Positions 1 to 8,020 are shown, counted from the stretch's first letter. The stretch is 33,018 nucleotides of DNA from a bacterium (GCA_018829565.1 JAHJTW010000117.1:1-33018); one strand, 5' to 3'. Numbers and translations are program-made. The notes: generated by a model not told the origin, from the sequence alone.

Positions 1-1
1 C

Positions 2-565
2 TTCCGCATCATGACCAAGGAGGTCATCACCGCCAGCGACCACTGGTTCGGCGAGTTCGGCAAGAAGTACCTGCACTGGCTCCTGTCCTCGCACCGGATG
101 ACCCTGGTCATCGAGTTCGACGTCGACTTCCGGTACGACCTGACCGACCCCGCCTTCACCGTCGATTCCCTGGGAGACGGCGGGTTCCGCATCACCCTGC
201 CGGCCTGCCGGCACGAGGTGTTGATCCGGGACATGCGCATCCACAGCGAGGACAAGACCGAACTGCTGCCCTGGCTGATGCCCGACCTGCTGGGCCGCTT
301 CTTCACGGGGGGATTCAGCGTCGAGGCCAAGAACAAGCTCATCAACGAGACCCGCGTACAGGCCAGCCGGTTCGCGGGCGATCTCGTCCTGAAGGCCACC
401 GGCGAGGCCCAGAAGTCGGCGGCCCGCACCCTGACGATGCTCGCCCAGGGACTGGGCGCCTGGCGCGTGGAATTCGAATTCCTCGACAGCAAGGAATTCC
501 GGCCCCAGGTGGACACCTCGCGGATCGAGGGCGCGTTGCCCACGGCGGAAAGGTCCGGATCATGA
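2..565 (+). CDS. DUF4230-like protein, 5' end outside the window
   Basis: The reading frame is open to the first codon in the window, so the ATG at 11 is probably internal and the N-terminus, where this family usually has a membrane anchor, is missing. The visible 185 or so residues resemble DUF4230: a beta-rich segment (RMTLVIEFDVDFRYDL), a short strand with ITLPACRHEV, then a long helical part rich in Ala, Lys and Glu, and a closing strand (WRVEFEF). Members of this family have no established function. The stop overlaps the next start as ATGA, so the gene is translationally coupled to the TIGR00725 gene and heads a three-gene operon as far as can be seen. The family call rests on overall pattern only and is moderate. 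There is no visible catalytic motif. Confidence 0.6.
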   Translation, partial: FRIMTKEVITASDHWFGEFGKKYLHWLLSSHRMTLVIEFDVDFRYDLTDPAFTVDSLGDGGFRITLPACRHEVLIRDMRIHSEDKTELLPWLMPDLLGRFFTGGFSVEAKNKLINETRVQASRFAGDLVLKATGEAQKSAARTLTMLAQGLGAWRVEFEFLDSKEFRPQVDTSRIEGALPTAERSGS

Positions 566-1077
566 GAAGGACCGTCATCGGCATCATGGGCGGATCCCAG
601 GCCGATCCGCGCACCCTGGAACTGGCCGAGGACATGGGCCGCCTCATCGCCGGACGGGGGTGGGTGCTGCTCTCGGGCGGGCGTCCCACGGGGGTGATGC
701 AGGCCAGCGTCACCGGGGCCCGCCGGGCCGGCGGCCTGACCGTCGGCGTCCTGTTCGACGACGACCGCGAGGGGGCGGCCGAGGGCCTGGACATCGTCAT
801 CCCCACGGGGATGGGGGCCGCCCGGAACGTGGTGAACGTCCTGGCCAGCGACGTGGTGGTGGCCTGCCGGGGCAACGGAGGCACCCTGAGCGAGATCGCC
901 CTGGCCTTGCGCTTCGCCCGGCCGGTGGTCCTGCTCGATTTCGATCCCGGGCGGGATTTCCTCGATTCCTGCGCCGCCGGCGGGGTTCCCGGCCGCTGGA
1001 GCCTGGCGTCCACGCCCGCCGAGGCGGCCGACCAGGTGGCGGCCTACCTCGCCGAGCTGGGCCGGGAGCCCGCGTGA
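562..1077 (+). CDS. TIGR00725 / LOG-like Rossmann protein
   Basis: A 171-residue protein of the SLOG superfamily, close to the TIGR00725 group often annotated as lysine-decarboxylase-like. An N-terminal nucleotide-binding loop (GIMGGSQAD, residues 8-16) and a second glycine-rich loop (LSGGRPTGVM) are followed by CRGNGGTLSEI near residues 102-112, which matches the PGGxGTxxE loop of LOG proteins with the Glu kept but CRGN in place of the usual proline-glycine start. LOG enzymes hydrolyse cytokinin-type nucleotide monophosphates, but the TIGR00725 subgroup has no firmly assigned substrate. The start overlaps the upstream stop (ATGA), and its own stop overlaps the next start (GTGA), so the three genes are one translational unit. 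Length is normal for the subgroup. The exact substrate cannot be told from sequence. Confidence 0.8.
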   Translation: MRRTVIGIMGGSQADPRTLELAEDMGRLIAGRGWVLLSGGRPTGVMQASVTGARRAGGLTVGVLFDDDREGAAEGLDIVIPTGMGAARNVVNVLASDVVVACRGNGGTLSEIALALRFARPVVLLDFDPGRDFLDSCAAGGVPGRWSLASTPAEAADQVAAYLAELGREPA

Positions 1078-2225
1078 CCTCCGGGTTCGACCACCCTCCC
1101 GACAGGCGGGGGACCGACTCCCTCAAGTGGCGGAAGTACGCCCAGGACGACGTGCTGCCCCTGTGGGTCGCCGACATGGACTTCGCGTCCCCGCCCGCGG
1201 TGGTCGCAGCCCTCCAGGAGCGCGCGGCTCACGGCGTTTTCGGTTACGGCGAACCCGTCCCGGATCTGGTGGAGGCGGTGACCGGGGCCATGGACGAAGC
1301 CTTCGGGTGGCGGATCGAACCGGACTGGATCGTCTGGTTGCCCGGGCTGGTCAGCGGCCTGAGCGTGGCCTGCAGGGCGACCGGCGAACCCGGCCTGGGG
1401 ATCGGTGTGGCGGCGCCCGTCTATCCCCCGTTCCTGCGCGTGCCGCCGCTCATGGACCGCAAGACGGTCCGGATGCCGCTGGCGGGGGACAACGTCCAGG
1501 GCTGGCGCCTGGACACCGATCTGCTGGAAGCGAACTGGGATCCGGACGTCCGGCTCTTCCTCCTGTGCCATCCCCACAACCCGGTGGGCAGGGTGTGGAC
1601 GGAATCCGAGCTCGAGGATTTCGCCGCCCTCTGCCTGGCCCGCGATGCGGTCATCTGCAGCGACGAGATCCACAACCAGCTCGTCCTCGAACCGGGCCTG
1701 CGGCACCGCCCCCTGGCCACCCTGGATCCGGAGATCGCCCGCCGGACCATCACCCTGCTGGCCCCGAGCAAGACCTTCAACATCGCCGGTCTGGGCTGTT
1801 CCCTGGCGGTGATTCCCGAGCCCACGCTGCGTCGCCGCTTCGACCGGGCCCGCGCGGGGATCGTCCCCGATCCCAACGTCCTGGGCATGCACGCCGCCGC
1901 CGCGGCCTGGTCCGCAGGCGGAGGTTGGCTGGCGGAACTCCTGGATTACCTGCGGGGGAACCGGGATCTCCTGGCCGGGCGCGTCGCCGGCCTGTCCGGC
2001 GTCACCATGGCCCCCGTCGAGGCCACCTACCTGGCCTGGCTCGACGTCCGCGCCCTGGGCCTGGACGATCCCCACGCCACCTTCCTGAAGCACGGGCTCG
2101 GTTTCTCCGACGGCGCCGATTTCGGTGCGCCGGGTCACCTGCGCCTGAACTTCGGCTGCTCCCGTTCCCTCCTGTCCGAAGCCTGCGACCGGCTGGACCG
2201 CGCGGTCGCACTGATCGGAAGCTGA
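1074..2225 (+). CDS. MalY/PatB-type PLP-dependent C-S lyase or aminotransferase
   Basis: A 383-residue fold-type I PLP enzyme. The GTG start at 1074 overlaps the preceding TGA (GTGA) and gives the N-terminus expected for the MalY/PatB family (TDSLKW and then LWVADMDF). Visible active-site parts are HPHNP with Asn169, the CSDEIH segment with Asp197, the PLP lysine Lys233 in PSKTFN, and Arg357 in HLRLNFG for the substrate carboxylate. Characterised relatives are cystathionine beta-lyases that release homocysteine, pyruvate and ammonia; others are aminotransferases, so the substrate is uncertain. It acts in the cytosol and needs no partner. An open frame continues far upstream of 1074, but that stretch lies across the TIGR00725 gene and is a GC-bias shadow. 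The family call is firm. Confidence 0.9.
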   Translation: MTSGFDHPPDRRGTDSLKWRKYAQDDVLPLWVADMDFASPPAVVAALQERAAHGVFGYGEPVPDLVEAVTGAMDEAFGWRIEPDWIVWLPGLVSGLSVACRATGEPGLGIGVAAPVYPPFLRVPPLMDRKTVRMPLAGDNVQGWRLDTDLLEANWDPDVRLFLLCHPHNPVGRVWTESELEDFAALCLARDAVICSDEIHNQLVLEPGLRHRPLATLDPEIARRTITLLAPSKTFNIAGLGCSLAVIPEPTLRRRFDRARAGIVPDPNVLGMHAAAAAWSAGGGWLAELLDYLRGNRDLLAGRVAGLSGVTMAPVEATYLAWLDVRALGLDDPHATFLKHGLGFSDGADFGAPGHLRLNFGCSRSLLSEACDRLDRAVALIGS

Positions 2226-2246
2226 GAGGCCGGTCGGGCCGGCCTC
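2226..2246. other. Hairpin between convergent genes
   Basis: GAGGCCGG and CCGGCCTC form an 8-bp stem with a 5-nt loop just after the PLP enzyme stop. The S9 peptidase ends 26 nt further on in the opposite direction. No T-run follows on either strand, so intrinsic termination is possible but unproven. Confidence 0.35.
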
Positions 2247-2271
2247 CCGTGGCGTTCCCGGTTTGCCCGGG

Positions 2272-4329
2272 TCAATCCGGATCCTTGCCCAGCAGGTACC
2301 TCTCGAACCAGGCCAGATCCCACTTCATCTTGGCCAGGCGGTTCTCGTGGGTGGTCAGGCCGTGGGGTTCGCCGGGATAGATCACCAGCTCGGTCGGGAC
2401 GCCCAGGTAGTGGTGCAGAGCCCGGTACAGGGCCTTGCTGTGGGCGGGCGGCACTCGCGGATCGCTGCCCCCGACGTGGATCAGGGTGGGCGTCCGGACC
2501 CGGTCCAGACCGTACAGGGGGGAAGCCTGCCGGTAATGATCCGCGACCTCCCAGGGCAGCCCTTCGACGAAGTTGATCACGTGTCCGGGCGTGTCCTCGG
2601 TGCCCCACTGGATCACCATGTCGAGCACTCCGGCCCCGCTGCTGGCCGCGGCGTACAGGTCGGGCTCGGCCACGATCATGCAGTTGGTCAGGTAGCCGCC
2701 GTTGCTCCAGCCCATGACGCCGATCCGGTCGGGGTCGGCGATGCCCTGGTCGATCAGCCAGCGCGTGCCGGCGGCGATGTCGGCCACCTCGATGTCGTTC
2801 TCCCGGCCGATGAGCTTCTCGAGGAAAGCATCCCCGTAGCCGGTCGACCCGTGGTAGTTGGGGCTGAGCAGGGCGTAGCCCCTGCTCGCCATCAGGGCCC
2901 GGCCGTAGATCCAGAGCCGCAGGCGGTACTTGGTGCTGGAGGTCGGGCCTCCGTGGAGTTCCACGACGGCGGGCAGGGGGCCGTCCCCGTCACGATAGCC
3001 GGGGGGAAGTTCGAGGATGCCCCAGCAGGTCTCCCCGTCGCCGCCGGTCCAGCTGACGTGCTCGATCCGGGGCAGTTTCCAGGTGGCCACCTGGGGATTG
3101 GAGTCGGTGCGGCGCACGAGCTTGCGGGGGCCTTCCACGGCGTAGACGTCGTTGGCTCCGGTCACCGTCTCGGCGATGACGGCGAGCATCTTGCCCCGAC
3201 GGTCGAAAGCGTAGGCGCCGACGACCCAGTCACCCTCGGTCAGGATGTCGGTCGGCCCCTGGGCTCCCGAGCCCACGTCCCGGGTTCCCAGCAACCGCAC
3301 GCGGCCCATCTCCTCGCCGAGGTAGCAGAGGGTCCGGCCTTCGCCCCGCCAGCGCAGGGCGCCGGCGTAGGTCGCCAGGCCGGGCCGCTCGACCCGCTGG
3401 AGGTCCCACCGGTCCGCCGCCTCCTCGGCCACCCAGATCTGGGAGGCGTAGCCGTCATAGGAGATGGAGAAGGCCAGGGCCCGGGAGTCGCCGGCCCAGG
3501 CGAGATCCTCGATCCAGCCGTAGGGCGACTTGTGGTCCCGGCGCCAGGACTCATCGGCCACGGTCAGGGTGGCGCCGGTCTCCAGGTCCAGGACCTCGAC
3601 GCGGGACCAGCCTTCCTTGAAGATCAGCTCGTTGTCGGTGGTGGTGATGAGGGCGAGCTTCCGCCCGTCGGGGGACAGGGCCATGTCCCACACGACCCGG
3701 TCGGGATCCAGGAGGGTCTTCTCCCGCCACGATCCCAGGTCGAGGCGGGTGATGCGGGTCAGGTCCCGGACGCCGTGGCCGTACCTCAGGTCCGGGAATT
3801 CCTTGCGCAAGGCGGACCAGGATTCATCGGTCGTTTCCTCCGTGGCCGTGAAGAGGACCGCGTCGCCTCCCGGGGCCAGGACGAAGGATTCGACGCCGCC
3901 GTCGAGCCGGGTGACCGCCTGCCGGGTGCCCGCAACCGGGTCGATGCGCCAGACCTGGGTCGATCCGTCGTGGGGCGGGGCCTCCCGACCCGCCCGGTCC
4001 CTGCCCAGGCAGTAGAGCGACCGGCCGTCGGGCGACCAGACGCAGGAGCCCCCGCCGAACCCGTCGAAGGTGAGCCGTCGGGCAGCACCCTCCCTGGTCC
4101 CTACGATCCAGAGGTCGGAGCTCCGGCCTTCCTTGCCGTTTCCCCAGCGGCTTTCCGTGAAGGCGATCCACAGGCCATCGGGGGAGACCGCCAGGTTGCC
4201 CAGGGTGGTCAGGTCGAAGTAATCCTCCGGCTGGATGTCGTGATCCCTCACCTGGGCCGGGGCAGGGATCGCCAGGACGCAGGCCAGGGCGGGAACCAGC
4301 AGGATCAGGAACCGGGGCAGGACTTTCAC
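2272..4329 (-). CDS. Secreted S9 family prolyl oligopeptidase / acylaminoacyl-peptidase
   Basis: A 685-residue serine peptidase. Residues 1-26 form a signal peptide ending APAQ, so it is exported, probably to the periplasm. Residues 35-410 carry WD40/PD40-like beta-propeller blades (LAVSPDG, CVWSPDG, MALSPDG), which in this family gate the active site. The C-terminal alpha/beta-hydrolase domain holds the nucleophile Ser542 in GWSNGGY, Asp623 in GGSDPRVP and His656 in GEPHG, in correct order and spacing. S9 enzymes cleave short peptides after proline or remove blocked N-terminal residues; this layout is closest to the S9C dipeptidyl/acylaminoacyl peptidases. It is transcribed alone, convergent with the PLP enzyme, and has a good promoter candidate upstream with a perfect TTGACA. 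All catalytic residues are present. Confidence 0.93.
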   Translation of the reverse strand: MKVLPRFLILLVPALACVLAIPAPAQVRDHDIQPEDYFDLTTLGNLAVSPDGLWIAFTESRWGNGKEGRSSDLWIVGTREGAARRLTFDGFGGGSCVWSPDGRSLYCLGRDRAGREAPPHDGSTQVWRIDPVAGTRQAVTRLDGGVESFVLAPGGDAVLFTATEETTDESWSALRKEFPDLRYGHGVRDLTRITRLDLGSWREKTLLDPDRVVWDMALSPDGRKLALITTTDNELIFKEGWSRVEVLDLETGATLTVADESWRRDHKSPYGWIEDLAWAGDSRALAFSISYDGYASQIWVAEEAADRWDLQRVERPGLATYAGALRWRGEGRTLCYLGEEMGRVRLLGTRDVGSGAQGPTDILTEGDWVVGAYAFDRRGKMLAVIAETVTGANDVYAVEGPRKLVRRTDSNPQVATWKLPRIEHVSWTGGDGETCWGILELPPGYRDGDGPLPAVVELHGGPTSSTKYRLRLWIYGRALMASRGYALLSPNYHGSTGYGDAFLEKLIGRENDIEVADIAAGTRWLIDQGIADPDRIGVMGWSNGGYLTNCMIVAEPDLYAAASSGAGVLDMVIQWGTEDTPGHVINFVEGLPWEVADHYRQASPLYGLDRVRTPTLIHVGGSDPRVPPAHSKALYRALHHYLGVPTELVIYPGEPHGLTTHENRLAKMKWDLAWFERYLLGKDPD

Positions 4330-4447
4330 GGCGGTTCACCTCCGGGTTCGGGGGCCGGGATCGAGGGAGGCCGGGGCAACGGCGCCCGCACTCCCAGGGG
4401 GCGGATCCTGGACTTTCCCGCGGGGCGGACCGGGATGCAAGATTTCC

Positions 4448-4475
4448 TTTATTCAGGGATGAATTTTTTTGTCAA
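4448..4475 (-). promoter_or_regulatory. Sigma-70-type promoter candidate for the S9 peptidase
   Basis: On the minus strand a perfect -35 TTGACA (4470-4475) is followed after 16 nt by AATAAA (4448-4453), a 4-of-6 match to TATAAT. It would give a leader of roughly 110 nt before the peptidase start at 4329. The -35 lies in an AT-rich patch where chance matches are likelier. Confidence 0.5.
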
Positions 4476-4649
4476 AATTGTTTCAAATTATTGATTTTGT
4501 TGTCGTTGTTCCATTTTGAGGATGTTTTCAGTGAAGGGTCCGGTTAATGGGGCAAAAAAAATCAGGTTAAGGTTGCCAAAAACGGCGGAATATGGCAGGA
4601 TGCAACCATTCGAAGGGACTCACGTCCTTGGCCGGAAGAGTCTCGAAAG

Positions 4650-4664
4650 TGATTTATCCATAAT
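4650..4664 (+). promoter_or_regulatory. Promoter-like motif before the first secreted paralog
   Basis: TGATTTAT, two bases, then ATAAT. The same words occur before the second paralog at 5460-5475. A start point about 7 nt downstream would leave only a very short leader containing the GGGGGG ribosome site, so this may be the core promoter or a shared protein-binding element. Confidence 0.4.
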
Positions 4665-4683
4665 ATCGCCTCGGGGGGTAGAC

Positions 4684-5265
4684 ATGAAAACCTTGGTCAT
4701 TGCTCTGGCACTGGTCACCCTGGCAGGCTCCGCCTTCGGGCAGGCCTACTGGGAGGACAACATCGGGATGTACTACAACGAGGACGGCACCAACTACTGC
4801 TGCGGGGCTCCTCCGGGAACCTTCGTGGACGTGTACCTGGTCCTCACTCACGCCACCAGCGCGACCGTGATGGGATGGGAGGCCAAGCTGACCTTCGAAG
4901 GCGCCTGGTTCCCTGTTTCCTTCACGCCGCGCTACGATCACATCAACGCAGCCACCCGTCCCAACGAGTACATCGTCGGTCTCGGCACGCCTCAGGCGAC
5001 CATCGGCGGCGCGCTCGTCCTGATGGACATCCGCCTCTACAACACGGACGGGTTCATTCCCTCCTACGGATACGTGGGGCCCATCTACTTCCACTCCCTT
5101 CCGGAGGAGCTGCCGGCCTACCTGGACGGCGCCGACCTGGAGCTTGTCAAGCCCATGTATCCCAGCCTCGGCAGCGTCGATGACTGGGTCATCAGTCTGA
5201 ACAACGGTTGCGTGGTCGACGACGAGAACACCAGCTTCGGGACGGTCAAGTCCTTGTTCCGCTAG
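4684..5265 (+). CDS. Secreted 193-residue protein, first paralog
   Basis: Function not recognised. The ATG at 4684 follows a GGGGGG ribosome site by a few bases and opens a clear signal peptide (residues 1-20, cleavage near AFGQ). The mature part begins AYWEDNIGMYY, has a CC pair in NYCCGAPP, a strand-rich middle (VDVYLVLTH, GWEAKLTFEG, ATRPNEYIVGLG), and finishes with a cysteine in NNGCVVDDEN and the tail VKSLFR. The alternating hydrophobic pattern suggests a beta-sandwich, loosely like cohesin-type domains. The paired early and late cysteines could form a disulfide. A paralog of identical length lies 278 nt downstream. Similar short secreted proteins with this tail occur, as I recall, in FCB-type uncultivated genomes. 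It has its own terminator, so it is probably monocistronic. Confidence 0.8.
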   Translation: MKTLVIALALVTLAGSAFGQAYWEDNIGMYYNEDGTNYCCGAPPGTFVDVYLVLTHATSATVMGWEAKLTFEGAWFPVSFTPRYDHINAATRPNEYIVGLGTPQATIGGALVLMDIRLYNTDGFIPSYGYVGPIYFHSLPEELPAYLDGADLELVKPMYPSLGSVDDWVISLNNGCVVDDENTSFGTVKSLFR

Positions 5266-5286
5266 GTTCTCGCTGGTCCGGTGATC

Positions 5287-5321
5287 GATCCCCCGTGTGC
5301 CAAGGCACGGGGGATCTTTTT
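5287..5321 (+). terminator. Intrinsic terminator after first paralog
   Basis: A perfect 11-bp stem (GATCCCCCGTG with CACGGGGGATC, 8-nt loop) is followed immediately by TTTTT, 21 nt past the stop codon. This is a classic rho-independent terminator. Confidence 0.92.
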
Positions 5322-5352
5322 GGGGGGGGATCCGCCAGGAAAATTGCTTATT

Positions 5353-5361
5353 TGTTATAAT
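5353..5361 (+). promoter_or_regulatory. Extended -10 element TGTTATAAT, distal promoter candidate
   Basis: A perfect TATAAT (5356-5361) carries the extended -10 TGN. The same 9-mer recurs 114 nt downstream at 5467-5475, so the second paralog may have tandem promoters. TTGACA at 5361-5366 overlaps it and could act as the -35 for a third, weaker start with GTGAAT after 17 nt. Confidence 0.5.
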
Positions 5362-5459
5362 TGACATGATTGGAGCGACTTATGTGAATTTTGAACTGTT
5401 TTGATCGGTTTTTCGGGTAAAAAAAAGCACGACATGGCATTTTTTTGTGTCTCGGGACT

Positions 5460-5475
5460 TGATTTATGTTATAAT
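5460..5475 (+). promoter_or_regulatory. Extended -10 promoter for second paralog
   Basis: TGTTATAAT (5467-5475) is a perfect extended -10 lying in TGATTTAT-GTT-ATAAT. No good -35 is visible at 17 nt, which extended -10 promoters tolerate. The predicted leader is about 60 nt and includes the AGGAG ribosome site. Confidence 0.6.
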
Positions 5476-5543
5476 TTCAATCAGTCAATCACCCTTCGCC
5501 GGGCTTCGCCCATGACCTTTCACACTTCATAGGAGCGACAACA

Positions 5544-6125
5544 ATGAAGAAGTTGATCCTCGCCACCGCACTCGTCGCCATGGCCATTGGCGGCTCCGCA
5601 TTCGCCCAGCTGAATTGGGAAGACAACATCGGCCTGTACTTCGATGAGGGCGCCACCTCCTATTGCGGCACCGCCCCCATCGGCTTCACCCACGCCTTCC
5701 TGGTTCTCACCCACTGCACCAGCCCCAGCGTCGGCGGCTGGGAAGCCAAGGTCACCTTCGAAGGCGGCGTCACGCAGACCGCCGCGGCCCTGTACGGTCT
5801 GACCATCAACGCGGCCACCCGCCCCAACGAGTTCATCGTCGGTCTGGGTCAGCCCCTGGTCGCCGTCAACGGCTCCGTGGTCCTGGCCGACTTCACCCTG
5901 TACGCCACCGGCGGCCCGGGCTACGGCTTCGTCGGCCCGGTCTACTTCGACAGCCTCCAGAACAACCTGCCCGCCTACCTGGACGGCAACGACCCCGAGC
6001 TGGTCAAGCCCATGCTGCCCAGCCTGGGCGGGATCTTCGACCCCGTGCTGATCGTCAACGGCGACTGCGGCCCGGTGGACAACGAAGACGCCAGCTTCGG
6101 CGGCGTGAAGGCTCTGTTCCGGTAG
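5544..6125 (+). CDS. Secreted 193-residue protein, second paralog
   Basis: Function not recognised. Same length and layout as the upstream paralog: a signal peptide (residues 1-21, ending AFAQ), then NWEDNIGLYF, a cysteine in SYCGTAP, the strands AFLVLTH, GWEAKVTFEG and ATRPNEFIVGLG, a cysteine in NGDCGPVDNED and the tail VKALFR. It has single cysteines at the first site instead of the CC of the neighbour, plus an extra one in THCTSP. The start at 5544 follows AGGAG with 8 nt spacing. Strong promoter elements and heavy use of preferred GC-rich codons suggest high expression. It is flanked by its own promoter and a long hairpin, so it is probably a monocistronic unit. The pair looks like a tandem duplication with divergence in the middle (residues 75-90). 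Confidence 0.85.
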   Translation: MKKLILATALVAMAIGGSAFAQLNWEDNIGLYFDEGATSYCGTAPIGFTHAFLVLTHCTSPSVGGWEAKVTFEGGVTQTAAALYGLTINAATRPNEFIVGLGQPLVAVNGSVVLADFTLYATGGPGYGFVGPVYFDSLQNNLPAYLDGNDPELVKPMLPSLGGIFDPVLIVNGDCGPVDNEDASFGGVKALFR

Positions 6126-6160
6126 ATCGCACCGGTGGCCTCCGGCCACGTGCTCGCTCT

Positions 6161-6196
6161 ATGAAGACGGCCGCCGTTTCCGGCGGCCGTCTTCAT
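6161..6196. terminator. Long hairpin between convergent genes
   Basis: A perfect 16-bp inverted repeat (6161-6176 with 6181-6196, loop TTTC) lies 36 nt after the second paralog and 24 nt from the end of the leuCD fusion gene on the other strand. The T-run is weak on both sides, so it may act in both directions. A smaller stem GTGGCC/GGCCAC at 6135-6149 precedes it. Confidence 0.65.
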
Positions 6197-6219
6197 TCCG
6201 GTCAAGATCGCAGGGGCCC

Positions 6220-8019
6220 TCACCGGGCCAGCAACCCTCCCCGCTGATAGATGTCCATCTGCACCCGGCTGAACGGTTCGGCCTTGAGGCCGCCCCCTTC
6301 CCAGGTGATCGCGCCGGTGTTCAGGTCGACCCTGATCCCCTGGCCGTTCTGCAAGCCGGCATCCCGCAGGTCGGCCACCAGGACCGGCAGCCCGGCGTTG
6401 ATGGCGTTCCGTTCGTAGATGGCCCCGTAGCTGGGAGCGATGAGCGCGGCGACACCCAGGGTCAGGAAGCAGTCGACGGCCTGCTGGCGGCTGCTGCCGC
6501 AGCCGAAGTTCGGCCCCACGACAACGAAGTCGCCGGGGGCGGCCTTCGCGGGGAAGTCCTCCCAGCCGGGAAGATTGCCGAAGGCGTAACGTCCCATCTC
6601 GGCCGGATCGGTCACGGCCAGGTGGCGATTGTGGAAGATCATGTCGGTGTCGATGTTGGCCTCGTTCACCAGCCACACCCGGCCTTCGAGGACCGTCGGT
6701 TTGGGGGCGGTCGCACCGGCGGCGACCGGGGCCTTGGCCGCGGGCTTGCCGGCGGCGGGCCGGATCGGCCGGGGCTCGGTGATGGCGTCCTCGGTGGTGA
6801 GGATCCCGCTGATGGCGCTGGCGGCGGCGGTGGCCGGGCTGGCGAGGTAGACTTCGCCCTTGCCCTGCTTGCCGGCGAAGTTGCGGTTGCCCGTCGAGAC
6901 GGTGACTTCCCCGGGCCCGTTCTGGCCGATCTGGCCGGCCGCGCAGCCGGCGCAGCCGGCATTGCCGACCAGGGCGCCGGCCGCCATGAGGTCGGCGATG
7001 AGGCCCTCGGCCATCGCCTGCTCCCAGATGCGGCGCGTGGCCGGGACGACCTTCAGGACCACGTGGGGGGCCACCTTGCGCCCCTTGAGGATGCGGGCGG
7101 CGATCCGCAGGTCGCTGATGCGGCCGTTGGTGCAGGATCCGATGAAGACCGAGTCGATGGGGCGGCCCGCCGCCTCGCTCACCGGGACCGCGTCCTCGGG
7201 GTGCCCGGGCCGGGCGGCCATGGGCTCCAGCCCGGCGATGTCGATCTCGACCGTGCGGATGTACTCGGCGTCGGGGTCGGCGGCGATGGCCGGGAAGCGG
7301 ATCCCGCTGAGGTCCTCGAGCTCCTTCAGGATGCCCTCGCTGGGCTCGAACAGGGCGATGATCCCTCCCATCTCGGTGGCCATGCTGGCGATGGTGATGC
7401 GGCTCTCGAGGTCCAGGTTCTCGACCACGTCGCCGTAGATCTCGGCGGCGCAGCCCAGCAGGCCGTCGGCGCCCAGGTTCCGGGCCATGCACAGGACGAT
7501 GTCCTTGGCGCGGGCGTGGGGTCCGGGAACGCCATTGAGGATGATCTTGACCGTAGGGGGGACCTTGAACCAGACCTTGCCCTCGGCCCAGGCCGCGGCG
7601 ATGTCCTGATCGCCCATGCCCTGGCCGAAGGCCCCGACGGCGCCCATGATGTTGGCGTGGCTGTCGGTGCTGACGAAGGTCGAGCCTGGTCCCACCAGGC
7701 CTTCCTCGAGGGCCAGATGGGTGCCGATGCCCTGCGTGACGTCCCTCAGACCGATGCCGTACTCCCGGGCGAAGAGGCGGCAGAAGTGCTGGTTCGCCGC
7801 GTAACCCTGGTCGCTGCCGCCGGGGTTGGTGTCGAAGGTGAAGAGGGTCTTGCCGGGATCGTCGATACCCAGGCCGGCTTGCTGCAGGTTCTTCACGACG
7901 TTGGCGCCGCCGAAATCCCTGGCCGCCCTGACGTCGATGACGACGTTGGCGATCTCCCCGGGCCTGGCGGGACGGTCGCTGTGACCGGCGATGATCTTCT
8001 CGATGATGGTCCTTCCCAC
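6220..8019 (-). CDS. Fused LeuC-LeuD aconitase-family hydro-lyase
   Basis: A 599-residue protein joining both halves of a 3-isopropylmalate dehydratase-type enzyme. Residues 1-410 are the large-subunit part, with cluster ligands Cys296 (GSCTNGR), Cys356 and Cys359 (GNAGCAGCA), and DSHAN near 119. A linker of about 30 residues rich in Ala, Pro and Lys follows. Residues 441-599 are the swivelling small-subunit domain with ANIDTDM and NFGCGSSR (506-511), which binds the substrate carboxylate. Family members isomerise 2-hydroxy to 3-hydroxy acids (isopropylmalate, homoaconitate, dimethylmalate). No leuA or leuB is nearby, so leucine synthesis is not assured. The start is GTG at 8019, with the upstream crotonase-fold gene ending 1 nt before it, so the two are coupled. 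Confidence 0.85.
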   Translation of the reverse strand: MGRTIIEKIIAGHSDRPARPGEIANVVIDVRAARDFGGANVVKNLQQAGLGIDDPGKTLFTFDTNPGGSDQGYAANQHFCRLFAREYGIGLRDVTQGIGTHLALEEGLVGPGSTFVSTDSHANIMGAVGAFGQGMGDQDIAAAWAEGKVWFKVPPTVKIILNGVPGPHARAKDIVLCMARNLGADGLLGCAAEIYGDVVENLDLESRITIASMATEMGGIIALFEPSEGILKELEDLSGIRFPAIAADPDAEYIRTVEIDIAGLEPMAARPGHPEDAVPVSEAAGRPIDSVFIGSCTNGRISDLRIAARILKGRKVAPHVVLKVVPATRRIWEQAMAEGLIADLMAAGALVGNAGCAGCAAGQIGQNGPGEVTVSTGNRNFAGKQGKGEVYLASPATAAASAISGILTTEDAITEPRPIRPAAGKPAAKAPVAAGATAPKPTVLEGRVWLVNEANIDTDMIFHNRHLAVTDPAEMGRYAFGNLPGWEDFPAKAAPGDFVVVGPNFGCGSSRQQAVDCFLTLGVAALIAPSYGAIYERNAINAGLPVLVADLRDAGLQNGQGIRVDLNTGAITWEGGGLKAEPFSRVQMDIYQRGGLLAR

Positions 8020-8020
8020 G

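Larger units (their letters stand above)
4330..4683. other. AT-rich divergent intergenic region
   Basis: This 354-nt gap separates the S9 peptidase (-) from the first 193-residue secreted protein (+). About 4440-4570 is much richer in A and T than the surrounding genome. It contains a minus-strand promoter candidate and, near 4571-4607, a possible stem formed by GGTTGC and GCAACC. A second possible stem is GACTC (4617-4621) with GAGTC (4638-4642). An in-frame ATG at 4516 extends the downstream frame but lacks a ribosome site and would bury the signal peptide, so I leave it non-coding. No known RNA family was recognised. Confidence 0.5.

Noticed and set aside
2263-4494. 743-codon open frame opposite the S9 peptidase
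   Set aside because: It mirrors the complete peptidase gene with all catalytic motifs; long antisense frames are expected in GC-rich DNA and this one has no ribosome site or family match.
4516-4683. In-frame N-terminal extension of the first 193-residue paralog
   Set aside because: No ribosome site, AT-rich non-coding composition, and it would place the signal peptide inside the chain; the paralog starts at the matching ATG.
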